Shown: one piece after another, positions 18,345 through 28,071 of the stretch
Layout of the letters: each line of letters starts with the position of its first letter
Position numbering within the stretch: the stretch's first letter is position 1
Source: Kiloniellaceae bacterium
GTDB lineage: Bacteria; Pseudomonadota; Alphaproteobacteria; Kiloniellales; Kiloniellaceae
Length of the DNA: 64,000 nucleotides
Direction: 5' to 3'
Assembly: GCA_021776195.1 (NCBI GenBank)
Contig: JAJFGK010000062.1
Coordinates: forward strand, 1-64,000
Made by a program: the position numbers and the translations under genes
Notes under the pieces: model-generated
What the model was told of the DNA's origin: nothing
The model's database searches: none
What the model saw: the letters and a program-made list of their open reading frames with translations, nothing else

Positions 18345-19459
18345 CAGGACTCTCCGGCGATCCGGACCTTGGCTCCTGGGTGCAGGCGCTCGTTGCCGCG
18401 CACGACGACGACATCGCCGTCGGCGAGACCGTTCAGGATCTCGACACGGTTGCCCAGACCCTCGCCGATGGTAATCGTGCGGGCTTCCGCCATGCCGTCC
18501 ACCACAACAAACACGATGACGCCGCCCTGGCGGCGCAGAAGGGCGTCCTTGTGGACGGTCAAGACCTCGCGCGTGGCGCCGGCCGGCACCAGCACGGTCA
18601 CCGACTGGGAATCGGCGAGCCCTATGGTGGTTTCGGAAAAGCGCGGGGTGAGGCGGACGACGCGGGTCCGGGTCAAGGGATTCTCCGACGGCAGGACCGC
18701 GCGCACCGTCGCCTCATGGGTGCTGCCGTCGTCCAGGGCGATTTGGACAACCCGCCTGTCGGTCAGGCCGCCCAGGCGCTGAAAGGGGACCTCGACCTCG
18801 ACCTCGAGACTCCGATCGGCAATCAGGCGAACCAGCGGGGCGCCGATCTGCACATAGGCGCCGGCCTCCGACATGCGCTGGATCACGACCCCCGGGTAGG
18901 GTGCCAACACCATGGCATCGGTCAGGTTGATCTCATAGACCTGAAGCTCGGCCCTGGCGCTGGCCACGCCGGCTTCGGCGCGCTTGGACTTGGCCTCGGC
19001 GATGGCGACCGATTGGTTGGCGTCGTCGAAACGGGCCTGGGAGAAGGCCGCGGAAGACTTCAGGCCTTCCATGCGCTGGAGTTCCTGGCGCGCCAAGGCC
19101 ACCTCGGCGCGGCTGGTCTTCAGCTCTGCCAGGCCTTCGTTCAACCGGCCGGTTGCCAGGTCGCGGCGGGCCTTCAGAAGCTTCGAATCGAGGACCGCAA
19201 TGACCTCGTCCTTGTCCACCCGGTCGCCGACCTCGACAAAGAACTCGGCCACCGGGCCGGCGATGCGCGCGGCGATCTCGCCGGCTTGGCGGGCGACCAG
19301 ACGGCCAATGACCGGCACGGTCTGTGCCAAGGGCTCGCGCTGCACGGCGTCGACCCGCACGAGCGAATCCTGCTGCGCGGCGGCAGGCAGGCTCGCGGCC
19401 AGGCCGGCGGCAAGCCAAAGTCCGGCCATCATCAGGGTTTGTCGCAGTGGTCCGCGCAT
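18344..19459 (-). CDS. RND efflux periplasmic adaptor (membrane fusion protein)
   Basis: 371 residues with a signal peptide (GLWLAAGLAASLPAAAQ). The lipoyl/barrel-sandwich segment (GEIAARIAGPVAEFFVEVGD), a long coiled-coil hairpin at about residues 95-160 and the matching second lipoyl half (LAPYPGVVIQRMSEAGAYV) are in normal order. It bridges the inner-membrane pump and an outer-membrane channel. It is the first gene of the two-gene operon, expressed from the promoter at 19517-19546. No lipoprotein cysteine is seen, so the anchor is probably peripheral. Confidence 0.92.
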   Translation of the reverse strand: MRGPLRQTLMMAGLWLAAGLAASLPAAAQQDSLVRVDAVQREPLAQTVPVIGRLVARQAGEIAARIAGPVAEFFVEVGDRVDKDEVIAVLDSKLLKARRDLATGRLNEGLAELKTSRAEVALARQELQRMEGLKSSAAFSQARFDDANQSVAIAEAKSKRAEAGVASARAELQVYEINLTDAMVLAPYPGVVIQRMSEAGAYVQIGAPLVRLIADRSLEVEVEVPFQRLGGLTDRRVVQIALDDGSTHEATVRAVLPSENPLTRTRVVRLTPRFSETTIGLADSQSVTVLVPAGATREVLTVHKDALLRRQGGVIVFVVVDGMAEARTITIGEGLGNRVEILNGLADGDVVVVRGNERLHPGAKVRIAGES

Positions 19460-19516
19460 CGCAGGTGGTCCTTGGCGCCAGGCTTAGCTCGTCGAGAGGA
19501 TCGCATGATCGTCTTA

Positions 19517-19546
19517 ATTATATGCAAATTTGCACCTAAATGACCA
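19517..19546 (-). promoter_or_regulatory. Promoter of the RND operon with a palindrome in its spacer
   Basis: On the minus strand TGGTCA, 18 bases, then a perfect TATAAT form a sigma-70-type promoter, predicting a start near 19510, about 50 bases before the adaptor gene. The spacer holds TGCAAATTTGCA (19523-19534 on the plus strand), a perfect 12-base palindrome directly against the -10 box. A repressor bound there would block RNA polymerase, as TetR/AcrR- or MarR-type regulators do for efflux pumps. The regulator itself is not in the neighbourhood. No other feature is seen up to 19732. Confidence 0.6.
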
Positions 19547-19732
19547 GCCCTCTAGAGATCACGATTTGGCGAGATTTGGGTCTCTCTCGGATCACTTGGA
19601 CCGGCGCGGTGGATTGCGCAAGACCCCGGCGGCGAAAGCGCCGCAAATGATCCTGGTTTTCGCTCCCTGGGCAGTTTACAAGGCTTGGATTGCCTCACTT
19701 TTGACCACAATTTCCTGGCAGCGACGACCACC

Positions 19733-20662
19733 ATGAGTACGCTTTTCTTCAGTCACCCCGATTGCGAGGGACACGATCCGGGAGGAATGCATCCGGAGAA
19801 TCCCGGGCGGCTGCGCGCCATCGCGGCGCAGATCGATAATCCGTCCTTTGCGGCGCTGGAACGACGTGAAGCCGAACTGGGCACGGTCGAGCAGATCGTC
19901 CGCGTGCACCCCGAGGGCTTCGTCGAACATGTGCTGGCGATGGTGCCGGAGAGCGGGCACCGCGGGCTCGACCCCGATACGATCCTCTCCTCGGGCTCGG
20001 GCGATGCGGCGCTGCGGGCAATCGGCGCCCTTGGCCAGGCGGTCGATGCGGTTTTCACCGGCGAGACCAAGAACGCTTTCTGCGCGGTGCGCCCGCCGGG
20101 CCACCATGCCGAGCCCAACCGCGCCATGGGCTTTTGCGTCTTCAACAACGTCGCCGTCGCGGCCATGCAGGCGCGCGCGTCCTACGGCGCCGAGCGTATC
20201 GCCGTGGTCGACTTCGATGTGCACCACGGCAACGGGACCCAGGCGGCTTTCTGGGACGACCCCAACCTGTTCTATGCCTCGACCCATCAGTTTCCGCTCT
20301 ACCCGGGGACCGGCAGCGAGCAGGAACGCGGCGTCGCGGACAACATCGTGAATTGCCCGCTGCCGGCCGGCGCCGGCTCGGCGCAGTTCCACCAGGCCAT
20401 GACCGATCGGGTCCTGCCCAGCCTGCGCGCCTTCGATCCGGATTTTCTGATCGTTTCCGCCGGCTTCGACGCTCACGCCGACGACCCCCTGGCCGGGCTC
20501 GCCTTCCAGGACGCCGACTACACCTGGGTCACCGAGGCGCTGCTGGAAGTGGCCGAGGACTGCTGCGACGGGCGTTTGGTCTCGGCCCTGGAAGGGGGCT
20601 ACGACCACGATGCGCTGGGGCGCAGCTGCGCGGCCCATCTTCGCGCGATGATGGCGGCCTAG
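19733..20662 (+). CDS. Histone deacetylase-like amidohydrolase
   Basis: 309 residues of the arginase/deacetylase fold. The zinc site and charge relay are visible: RPPGHHAEPNRAMGFCVFNN, DFDVHHGNGTQ and SAGFDAHADDPLAG. The ATG at 19733 is chosen because the family begins there (TLFFSHPDC); 16 extra codons upstream are not family-like. Bacterial members remove acetyl groups from polyamines, small amines or proteins. It precedes xseB, ispA and dxs in the same direction, an arrangement I know from other alphaproteobacteria, but its functional link to isoprenoid synthesis is unknown. Confidence 0.9.
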   Translation: MSTLFFSHPDCEGHDPGGMHPENPGRLRAIAAQIDNPSFAALERREAELGTVEQIVRVHPEGFVEHVLAMVPESGHRGLDPDTILSSGSGDAALRAIGALGQAVDAVFTGETKNAFCAVRPPGHHAEPNRAMGFCVFNNVAVAAMQARASYGAERIAVVDFDVHHGNGTQAAFWDDPNLFYASTHQFPLYPGTGSEQERGVADNIVNCPLPAGAGSAQFHQAMTDRVLPSLRAFDPDFLIVSAGFDAHADDPLAGLAFQDADYTWVTEALLEVAEDCCDGRLVSALEGGYDHDALGRSCAAHLRAMMAA

Positions 20663-20708
20663 CCAGTCAACAGGCGGACGCAAAACAACCGACAACAGGG
20701 GATAGGCT

Positions 20709-20960
20709 ATGGCCGAGAAAGAGCTTCCCGCGGATATCGCAGCCATGTCCTTCGAGGACGCCTTGGAAGAGTTGAAAGCCATCGTGCAGCGCCTGGAGGG
20801 CGGCGAGGGCAAGCTCGACGAGGCGATCGAGGCCTATGAGCGCGGGGCGGCGTTGAAGCGCCACTGCGATGCCAAGCTGCGCGACGCGCAGGAGAAGATC
20901 GAGAAGATCTCGCTCGCCGGCGGCGCACCGGTCGGCAGCGAGCCGCTGGACGACGCCTGA
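20709..20960 (+). CDS. xseB: Exodeoxyribonuclease VII small subunit
   Basis: 83 residues, standard for XseB. MSFEDALEELKAIVQRLEGG, the LDEAIEAYERGAAL helix and the DAQEKIEKIS helix are the family hallmark. XseB binds in several copies to XseA to form exonuclease VII, which degrades single-stranded DNA. The stop is three bases before the ispA start, so the two are co-translated; pairing with ispA and dxs is common in proteobacteria. Confidence 0.95.
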   Translation: MAEKELPADIAAMSFEDALEELKAIVQRLEGGEGKLDEAIEAYERGAALKRHCDAKLRDAQEKIEKISLAGGAPVGSEPLDDA

Positions 20961-20963
20961 GCC

Positions 20964-21851
20964 ATGAGCGGTCTCGAATCCAGCCTCCAGTCCTGCGGCG
21001 CGGCGATCGCCGCCCGGCTCGACAGCCTGTTACCGCCCTGCGAGGGGCCCCGTGGCCGGGTGATCGAGGCCATGCGCTACAGCGCCCTGTCCGGCGGCAA
21101 GCGCCTGCGGCCCTTCCTGGTGTTGCAGACGGCGGCGCTCTTCGAGGTGGCCGAAAGCAACGCGCTGCAGGCGGCGGCCGCGGTCGAGATGATCCATTGC
21201 TACAGCCTGGTTCACGACGATCTGCCGGCGATGGACGACAGCGACCTGCGGCGCGGCCGGCCGACCGTCCACAAGGCCTTCGACGAGATGACCGCGATCC
21301 TGGCGGGCGACGGCCTGCTGACCGAAGCGTTCGCCGTGCTGGCGGCACCGGAAACCCACGCCGATCCCGCCGTGCGGGCCGACCTGGTCTTGGCCCTGGC
21401 CGAGGCCGCCGGCGCGGCCGGTATGGTGGGCGGCCAGATGATCGACATGTCGCCCGAACGTGTTGGTCTCGATCTCGACGGGATCACCGAGCTGCAGCGC
21501 CTGAAGACCGGCGCCATCATCCGCTTTTCCTGCGAGGCGGGGGCTATTCTCGGCCGGGCGGCACCGGCCCAGCGGGCGGCCCTGCAGGTCTATGCCCAGG
21601 CGATCGGTCTGGCCTTTCAGATCGCCGACGACCTGCTCGATGCGCTCTCCACACCGGAGGAACTCGGCAAGCCGACGGGGCAGGATGCGGCCCTGGACAA
21701 GGCGACCTTCGTCGGTCAGCTGGGCATCGAAGGCGCTCGCGGGCGGGCCCGGGAGCTGGTCGAGGAAGCCTGCACAAGCCTTGATCTTTTTGGCGAAAGG
21801 GCCGACCTTTTGATCGAGACGGCAAAGTTCATCGTCGAGCGTCGGTCGTGA
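20964..21851 (+). CDS. ispA: Farnesyl diphosphate synthase
   Basis: 295 residues of the short-chain trans-prenyltransferase family. The first aspartate-rich motif is DDLPAMDDSDLRRG with the two-residue insertion typical of bacterial enzymes, and the second is FQIADDLLD. GGKRLRPFL and LKTGAIIRFS match the diphosphate-binding regions. It joins isopentenyl and dimethylallyl diphosphate to geranyl and farnesyl diphosphate in the cytoplasm, feeding quinones, hopanoids and carotenoids. It lies directly after xseB and 95 bases before dxs. Confidence 0.95.
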   Translation: MSGLESSLQSCGAAIAARLDSLLPPCEGPRGRVIEAMRYSALSGGKRLRPFLVLQTAALFEVAESNALQAAAAVEMIHCYSLVHDDLPAMDDSDLRRGRPTVHKAFDEMTAILAGDGLLTEAFAVLAAPETHADPAVRADLVLALAEAAGAAGMVGGQMIDMSPERVGLDLDGITELQRLKTGAIIRFSCEAGAILGRAAPAQRAALQVYAQAIGLAFQIADDLLDALSTPEELGKPTGQDAALDKATFVGQLGIEGARGRARELVEEACTSLDLFGERADLLIETAKFIVERRS

Positions 21852-21946
21852 GGGGGATCCATGATCGCGCCCAGAAAAATTAATCGACAAAATGCCGCAC
21901 ACGCATACCGCTCGTTCATCCATGTTGGGGAATGGAGACAAACACC

Positions 21947-23878
21947 GTGAGTCAAATCGGTCATAACAGGCCCAAGCCGCTGCTCGATCAGGTCCAGGAT
22001 CCCTCGGACCTGCGTAAACTCCCGGAAAACCAGTTGCGGCAGTTCGCCGACGAGCTGCGCCAGGAGGTGATCGACAAGGTGTCCCTGAACGGCGGGCACC
22101 TGGGGGCGGGCCTTGGCGTGGTCGAGTTGACCACCGCCGTGCACTATCTGTTCGACACGCCGCGCGACAAACTGATCTGGGATGTCAGCCATCAGTGCTA
22201 TCCGCACAAGATCCTCACCGGCCGGCGCCATGAGATGCACACCCTGCGCCAGGGCGGCGGGCTGTCCGGCTTCACCAGCCGCAAGGAGAGCGAGTACGAT
22301 CCCTTCGGCGCGGCGCACAGCTCGACCTCGATCTCGGCGGGCCTGGGCTTTGCCGTGGGACGCGATTTCAAGGGCGACAAGAACCATGTAATCGCTGTCA
22401 TCGGCGATGGCGCCATGAGCGCCGGCATGGCCTACGAGGCGATGAACAACGCCGGGGCCATGAACAGCCGGCTGATCGTCATCCTGAACGACAACGACAT
22501 GTCGATCGCGCCGCCGGTCGGCGCCATGAGCGCCTATCTGTCGCGGCTGATCTCCTCCAAATCGTTCCAGTCGGTGCGCCACCTGGCCAAGGAGCTCGCC
22601 AGCCGCTTTCCCAAGCCCATCGAGACCGCGGCCAAGCGCGCCGAGGAGTATGCCCGCGGCATGCTGACCGGCGGCACGCTGTTCGAGGAGCTGGGTTTCT
22701 ACTATGTCGGCCCAATCGACGGCCACAACCTGGATCACCTGCTGCCGGTGCTCAGGAACGCCCGCGACACCGACTACGACGGCCCGGTGCTGATTCACTG
22801 CGTGACCAAGAAGGGCAAGGGCTACGACCCGGCCGAGAACGCCGCCGACAAGTACCACGGCGTGGCCAAGTTCGACGTCGTCACCGGCAAGCAGGACAAG
22901 CCGGCGCCCAAGGCCCCGAACTATCAGGACGTCTTCGCCAAGGGCCTGATCGCCGAAGCCGAGTTGGACGACCGGATCGTCGCGGTCACCGCGGCGATGC
23001 CCTCGGGCACCGGCCTCAACAAGTTCGGCGCGCGCTTCCCGGATCGCACCTTCGACGTGGGGATCGCCGAGCAGCACGCCGTCACCTTCTGCGCCGGTCT
23101 GGCCTGCGAGGGCTTCAAGCCCTTTGCCGCGATCTACTCCACCTTCCTGCAGCGCGCCTATGACCAGGTCGTGCACGATGTGGCGATCCAGTCGCTGCCG
23201 GTGCGCTTCGCCATGGACCGCGCCGGCATGGTCGGGGCCGACGGCGTGACCCATCAGGGCAGCTACGACATCGCCTACCTGGCCTGCCTGCCCAATTTCG
23301 TCCTCATGGCGGCGGCGGACGAGGCCGAGTTGATGGATATGGTGGCGACATCCTGTGCCATCGACGATCGGCCCTCGGGCTTTCGCTTTCCGCGCGGCGA
23401 ATCGACCGGGCTGGTGCTGCCGGATCGCGGGTCGGTCCTGGAGATCGGCAAGGGCCGGGTCCTGCGCGAGGGCACCAAGGTCGCGATCCTCTCCTACGGC
23501 ACGCGCCTGGCCGATGCCCTGGAAGCGGCCGAGGAACTGGGCGCCCGGGGCCTCTCGACCACGGTGGCCGATGCCCGCTTCGCCAAGCCGCTGGACCACG
23601 ACCTGATCCGCCGCCTGGCCCGCGAGCACGAGGTCATGATCACCATCGAGGAAGGCTCGGTCGGCGGCTTCGCCGCCCAGGTCATGCAGTTCATGGCCCT
23701 GGAGGGCCTGCTCGACAACGGCCTGAAGTTCCGCCCCATGGCCCTGCCCGACGTCTTCATCGACCACGACAAGCCGGCCAAGCAGCTCGCCATGGCGGGC
23801 CTGACCACCGCCGATATCGTGGCCACGGCGCTGGCCGCGCTGGGCCGGGACGTGATCGAGTCGCCGGTCCGGGCCTAG
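21947..23878 (+). CDS. dxs: 1-deoxy-D-xylulose-5-phosphate synthase
   Basis: 643 residues from GTG 21947, chosen because GGAGA lies 8 bases upstream; an ATG at 21932 would add five residues. DXS makes the first intermediate of the MEP pathway from pyruvate and glyceraldehyde-3-phosphate. It shows the N-terminal [18 protein letters not shown], the thiamine diphosphate motif [18 protein letters not shown], and the pyrimidine-binding [17 protein letters not shown]. The family's HQ(A/C)[10 protein letters not shown] segment is also present. Together with ispA it supplies isoprenoid precursors. Confidence 0.96.
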   Translation: MSQIGHNRPKPLLDQVQDPSDLRKLPENQLRQFADELRQEVIDKVSLNGGHLGAGLGVVELTTAVHYLFDTPRDKLIWDVSHQCYPHKILTGRRHEMHTLRQGGGLSGFTSRKESEYDPFGAAHSSTSISAGLGFAVGRDFKGDKNHVIAVIGDGAMSAGMAYEAMNNAGAMNSRLIVILNDNDMSIAPPVGAMSAYLSRLISSKSFQSVRHLAKELASRFPKPIETAAKRAEEYARGMLTGGTLFEELGFYYVGPIDGHNLDHLLPVLRNARDTDYDGPVLIHCVTKKGKGYDPAENAADKYHGVAKFDVVTGKQDKPAPKAPNYQDVFAKGLIAEAELDDRIVAVTAAMPSGTGLNKFGARFPDRTFDVGIAEQHAVTFCAGLACEGFKPFAAIYSTFLQRAYDQVVHDVAIQSLPVRFAMDRAGMVGADGVTHQGSYDIAYLACLPNFVLMAAADEAELMDMVATSCAIDDRPSGFRFPRGESTGLVLPDRGSVLEIGKGRVLREGTKVAILSYGTRLADALEAAEELGARGLSTTVADARFAKPLDHDLIRRLAREHEVMITIEEGSVGGFAAQVMQFMALEGLLDNGLKFRPMALPDVFIDHDKPAKQLAMAGLTTADIVATALAALGRDVIESPVRA

Positions 23879-24092
23879 GCCGTGCGATCGTGAATGCGCG
23901 GCCAGAGCCGAGTACCCCTGTCCGGATTGCTTCGGGGACCTGAATTCGATCCGGGTTGGGCGTTCCTCCTGGTACGGCCCTGACTTGCCCTCGGACACCT
24001 AAAACCTCGAACGGGCAGCTTTCGCCCCTATCCTCGCCCGTCACATTGCCGGGCCGAACCAGGCGACGGGCCGTCCAGGAGATTGCATTTCT

Positions 24093-25064
24093 ATGAAAGC
24101 CATTACCTATCATCGGTATGGGCCGCCCGATGTTCTTCAAGTCGAAGAAGTTGCCAACCCCGATGCGGGTCGCAATGAAATCCTCATCAAGGTGCGAGCG
24201 GCCGAGGTAACCAAATCCGACTGCGAAATGCGCGGCTTCAAGTTCGCGGTGAAGTGGTTTTGGCTGCCCCTCCGACTGGCCGTTGGAATCCGCAGGCCAA
24301 GGAGACGGATCCTCGGTGGCTATTTCGCCGGTGAAATCGCGTCGGTGGGAGCGAACATCACCGACTATTCAGTCGGCGATCGGGTTTTCGGCGCTACTGG
24401 GCTCACCTTCGGCGCCTATGGCGAGTATATCGCCTTGCCGGCAAAGAGCACGATCGTCGACATGCCAGACAATATGAGCTTTGAGGATGCTGCGGCGGTT
24501 CCTCTCGGTGGGCTGAACGCGCTGCATTTCATGCGACGCGCGCGAATCAAGCCTGGCGAAAAGGTACTGGTCAATGGCGCGGGTGGCAGCATCGGCGCCC
24601 ATGCAGTGCAGATTGCCAAGTCAATGGGTGCGCATGTCACCGCCGTCGACAGCGCGATAAAGGAGGGTTTGTTACGCCGAATCGGTTCCGACGACTTCAT
24701 TGACTATGAAAAGCAGGACTTCGCGGCGAGCGGACAACTCTATGACGTCGTTCTTGACATGGTTGCCGGGAGTTCCTTTTCCGCCTGCGTCGGAGTTCTC
24801 AACCCCGGCGGACGCTACCTCATGGCCAATCCGCGCCTCTCGGACATGGTTCGCGCCGTCCTCACCAACAGATTCACGAACAAGACTGCCAGCTTTGCTT
24901 TTGCTCGCGAAACGAAAGAGGAGCTGACAGCGCTCAAAGACATGATCGAAGACGGACGGATCGTCTCAATCGTCGACAAAGTCTATCGAATGGAGCAAAT
25001 CCCCGATGCCCATCGCCAGGTCGAGACCGAGCAACGCCGCGGAGCGATCGTGATTGCCATCTGA
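24093..25064 (+). CDS. Zinc-independent MDR oxidoreductase (quinone oxidoreductase/alcohol dehydrogenase-like)
   Basis: 323 residues of the medium-chain dehydrogenase superfamily. N-terminal catalytic part (MKAITYHRYGPPDVLQVEEV) and the NAD(P)H motif GAGGSIGAHAVQIAKSMGA are clear. The catalytic-zinc ligands and structural-zinc cysteines are missing, placing it with quinone-oxidoreductase-like members. AGGAGA precedes the ATG. Codon use is noticeably less G/C-biased than the flanking genes, suggesting recent acquisition. The 214 bases between dxs and this gene show no further feature. Substrate is unknown. Confidence 0.85.
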   Translation: MKAITYHRYGPPDVLQVEEVANPDAGRNEILIKVRAAEVTKSDCEMRGFKFAVKWFWLPLRLAVGIRRPRRRILGGYFAGEIASVGANITDYSVGDRVFGATGLTFGAYGEYIALPAKSTIVDMPDNMSFEDAAAVPLGGLNALHFMRRARIKPGEKVLVNGAGGSIGAHAVQIAKSMGAHVTAVDSAIKEGLLRRIGSDDFIDYEKQDFAASGQLYDVVLDMVAGSSFSACVGVLNPGGRYLMANPRLSDMVRAVLTNRFTNKTASFAFARETKEELTALKDMIEDGRIVSIVDKVYRMEQIPDAHRQVETEQRRGAIVIAI

Positions 25065-25135
25065 AATCCACGGAGAGGGTCCGGCTGCGGGCAGTCAATA
25101 TGCCTACTTCTGGCTAACCCGCGAACCGGTCCGCG

Positions 25136-26149
25136 CTACCCGTCCTCCAGGACCGTCTTCAAATCGTCCAGTCCGATGTTGGCGCCGCAGATGATGGCGA
25201 CCGCGCGCTTGCCGACGATTCGGTCGCGGACCTTTTGCATGGCGGCCAGGGCGACGGCGGCGGCGCCCTCGATCAGCATGTGGTGCTGTTCCAGGAAAAT
25301 CCGCAGGGCCTGGGCGATCTCGGCCTCGCTGACCGCGACGTGGTGATCGACCAGGTCGCGGCAGAGCGGGAAGGTGATCGAACCGGGCTCGACCCCGCCG
25401 GCGGTGCCGTCCGACAGCGTCGGCAGGGAGGGCAGGTCGAGGATCTCGCCGGCCTTGACAGACTCCATCATGACCTTGGAATTCTCCGCCGAGCAGCCAT
25501 AGATCTCGATGCCCGGCGCCAGGCTTTTCAGGACCCCGGCGATGCCGCCGATCAGGCCGCCGCCACCGACCGACACGAAGACCGCATCGATGCCCCCGTC
25601 GATGTCCCCGCCGGTGTCCCCGGCAATCTCCTGGGCCTGCTCGAGCAGTTCCAGGCCGATGGTTGCCTGGCCGGCGATGATCTGCGGGTCGTTGTAGGGC
25701 GAAAAGAAGCTCACGCCCTCTTGCGCCGCCGTCTTGCGGGCATGGACCTCGGTGACGCCGCCGTCGTGGCCATGGATGCGGACCTCGGCGCCGAGGCGCC
25801 GGATCGCCGCGATCTTGGAGGCCGAGGCCACCTCGGGCACGTAGACCACGCCCTTGGACCCGAGCCGGCCGAGTCCGAAGGCGGTGGCCGCGCCGTGGTT
25901 GCCGCTGGAGGCCGTGACGATGCCGCGGGCCCGCTCGGCCTCGCTCAGCGATAGCAGTTTGTTGGTCGCGCCGCGCACCTTGAAGGAGCCGGTGGGTTGC
26001 AGGTTCTCGAGCTTGCAGAGCACCTCGGCCCCGGTCAGGGCGGAAAAGCTCGGGCAGGGGTCGAGGTAGGTGCGGCGCACGAAGGGCGCGATCCGCTCGG
26101 CGGCGGTCCGTGCCTCGGCCAGCAGGTCGAATGGCAGGTCGAGGCTCAC
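25136..26149 (-). CDS. Threonine/serine dehydratase (PLP fold type II)
   Basis: 337 residues. The PLP lysine lies in PTGSFKVRGA, the substrate loop is SSGNHG, and the phosphate-binding VGGGGLIGG follows. No C-terminal ACT regulatory domain is present, so this resembles the catabolic (TdcB-like) or racemase type rather than biosynthetic IlvA. Such enzymes deaminate threonine or serine, or related hydroxy amino acids. The GTG start overlaps the aminotransferase stop by 4 bases (GTGA), and the LysE exporter lies upstream in the same direction. Together they form an amino-acid turnover operon. Confidence 0.88.
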   Translation of the reverse strand: MSLDLPFDLLAEARTAAERIAPFVRRTYLDPCPSFSALTGAEVLCKLENLQPTGSFKVRGATNKLLSLSEAERARGIVTASSGNHGAATAFGLGRLGSKGVVYVPEVASASKIAAIRRLGAEVRIHGHDGGVTEVHARKTAAQEGVSFFSPYNDPQIIAGQATIGLELLEQAQEIAGDTGGDIDGGIDAVFVSVGGGGLIGGIAGVLKSLAPGIEIYGCSAENSKVMMESVKAGEILDLPSLPTLSDGTAGGVEPGSITFPLCRDLVDHHVAVSEAEIAQALRIFLEQHHMLIEGAAAVALAAMQKVRDRIVGKRAVAIICGANIGLDDLKTVLEDG

Positions 26150-27273
26150 GCGCCGAGCTCCAGCAACAGGTCGTGCAGGCGCTCGAGCCCCTCGCGCAGG
26201 TAGGCGTCGGGCAGGCCGTAGGAGACCCGCAGGTGATGATCCAGGCCGAAGTGGTCGCCGGGCACCACCAGGACGCTCTTATCGTTGCGCAGTCGGTCGG
26301 CGAGCTCGGTCGAGTTGATCGCCAGATTGTAGCGCAAAAAGGCGATGGCCGCGGCGCCCGGCGGGGTCAGCGAGAAGGTGTTGCCCTGGTTGGCCAGCCA
26401 GTCCTGCAGGATCGGATAGCCGGCGCGGATGTAGCCCCGGGTGCGCGCGATGATGCGCGGGCGGACCTCCGGCGAGAGGGCGATTTCGGCCAGCCGGTTG
26501 GAAAGCCGGGTCGCCGAGATGGTCAGGTACTCGTGGCGCCGCCAGCAGGCTTCGATGGCCTCCTGGGGCGCGATCGCCCAGCCGATGCGCAGGCCCGGCA
26601 GGCCGTAGGCCTTGGAGAGGCTGCCGATGGCGATCACCTTGTCGTAGAGCCCGTAGAAGGAGGGCGTCTCGGCATCGCCCTCGCGCTCGGCCCCGGCATA
26701 GACCTCGTCGGCCAGGATCCAGGCGCCGACCCGCTCGGCCTGGGCGACGATGGCGCTCATCTCGGCCTCGCTCATGATCCGGCCGGTCGGGTTGTTGGGG
26801 TTGCAGACCGCGATCATCCGGGTGGCCGGCGTCACCGCCGCCGCCAGTTCCGCCAGGTCCGGCGCCCAGCCCTCGGCCTCGACCAGGTTGAAGGCCTTGA
26901 CCGTCAGGCCGTGGTTCTGGGCGACGCCCCAGATCTGCATGTAGTTGGGCCGCATGACGACGATCTCGTCGCCGGCCTGCAGCAGCGAGGTGACGGCCAG
27001 GAAGTTGGCCTCGATGGCCCCGACCGTGACCAACACGTTGTCGGGCCCGGCGCAGTTGTAGAGCCCGGCGATGGTCTTTCGCAGTTCGACGCTGCCGTTG
27101 ACTTCCGGGTAGTTGAGATCGCTGGTCAGCAGGGCCTGGACCGCCGCCGGGTCGTCGCCCAGCAGTTCGTTCAGGACCATGGGATGGACGCCGCTTTCCG
27201 ACAGGTTGAAGTCCACGGTCTGCTCGAAGCGGGACATCATTTCTTCCATCACAAAGGGCTGGAAGTCCGGCAT
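26146..27273 (-). CDS. PLP-dependent aminotransferase, class I/II
   Basis: 375 residues. The fold type I pattern is complete: CNPNNPTG at the substrate/PLP region, Asp in LADEVYAG, the PLP lysine in GSLSKAYGLPGLRIGW and the C-terminal arginine region LRVSYG. The N-terminus (FNLSESGVHPMVLNEL) resembles the capreomycidine-synthase/aspartate-transaminase-like subgroup. Substrate is uncertain. It lies between the LysE exporter (24 bases upstream) and the dehydratase (4-base overlap). Confidence 0.88.
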   Translation of the reverse strand: MPDFQPFVMEEMMSRFEQTVDFNLSESGVHPMVLNELLGDDPAAVQALLTSDLNYPEVNGSVELRKTIAGLYNCAGPDNVLVTVGAIEANFLAVTSLLQAGDEIVVMRPNYMQIWGVAQNHGLTVKAFNLVEAEGWAPDLAELAAAVTPATRMIAVCNPNNPTGRIMSEAEMSAIVAQAERVGAWILADEVYAGAEREGDAETPSFYGLYDKVIAIGSLSKAYGLPGLRIGWAIAPQEAIEACWRRHEYLTISATRLSNRLAEIALSPEVRPRIIARTRGYIRAGYPILQDWLANQGNTFSLTPPGAAAIAFLRYNLAINSTELADRLRNDKSVLVVPGDHFGLDHHLRVSYGLPDAYLREGLERLHDLLLELGA

Positions 27274-27297
27274 GGGTGTTTCTCCTTTTCGGATGGG

Positions 27298-27921
27298 TCA
27301 GGCGCGCCGCGCGAAGGCGAGCCAGGCGCCGGCGGCGATCAGGATGGAGCCGACCAGGCGCTCGCCGATCAGCAGGTGGCGGCGTTCCTTCAGCCAGAGG
27401 CGCGCGCGGCCGGCGACCAGGGCCCAGGAACCGTCGAAGATGCCGGCGATGATCAGGAAGGCCGGGCAGAGCCAGGCGAGCTGCGGGCCGGCCGGCAGGG
27501 CCGGATCCATGAACTGCGGAAAGAAGGCGGCAAAAAAGAACAGCGACTTGGGATTGGTCAGCGCGACCAGGAAACCCTGGGTGAAAATGACCCCGGCGCG
27601 GTGGCTGCGGGTCGGCCGTTCCTCGGGAAGCAACGGCTGGCTGCGCCACTTCTGGATGCCGAGCCAGATCAGATAGGCGGCGCCGGCCCAGCGCAGCCAT
27701 TCGAACCACTCAGAGAGCACCGCCATGACCGAGGAGAGCCCGAGCGCCACCACGATCAGTTGAATGGCGATGGCGGTCTGGGCGCCGCCGACCGTGGTCA
27801 GTCCCGCGCGGGTCCCGTAGGTCATGGTGTTGGCGATGATCAGGCTGACCACCGGGCCCGGCAGAATGATCAGCACCGCGGTGGCGGCGCAGAAGGCGAG
27901 AAAGAGGGTGGGATCGATCAT
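27298..27921 (-). CDS. LysE family amino-acid exporter
   Basis: 207 residues with about six transmembrane helices. The N-terminus IDPTLFLAFCAATAVLIILP followed by GPVVSLIIANTMTYGTRAGL is the LysE/RhtB signature with its conserved proline-glycine-proline. The ATG at 27921 is taken because the extra upstream residues are polar and not family-like. It would export amino acids or their analogues, relieving excess produced or imported by the same operon. It starts the three-gene minus-strand unit. Confidence 0.9.
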   Translation of the reverse strand: MIDPTLFLAFCAATAVLIILPGPVVSLIIANTMTYGTRAGLTTVGGAQTAIAIQLIVVALGLSSVMAVLSEWFEWLRWAGAAYLIWLGIQKWRSQPLLPEERPTRSHRAGVIFTQGFLVALTNPKSLFFFAAFFPQFMDPALPAGPQLAWLCPAFLIIAGIFDGSWALVAGRARLWLKERRHLLIGERLVGSILIAAGAWLAFARRA

Positions 27922-28071
27922 GGCCAAAGGTCCCTGGAGAACTGTCCTCGAAAAAGGTTTCGCCCCAGTGGTCGCCCAAGTGGCTGTTTTTGGCAAGCCC
28001 CCGACCCCAGGCGCCTCCGGCGGTCAAGACAGGTGATTGAAGTGCGGCCGGCCCGTGCTAGATTAGCGCCC

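Noticed and set aside
15936..18782. A 948-codon open frame on the plus strand opposite the RND operon
   Set aside because: It is antisense to two clear RND genes, is full of His/Gln/Gly/Asp low-complexity typical of reverse-strand reading in GC-rich DNA, and has no family pattern.
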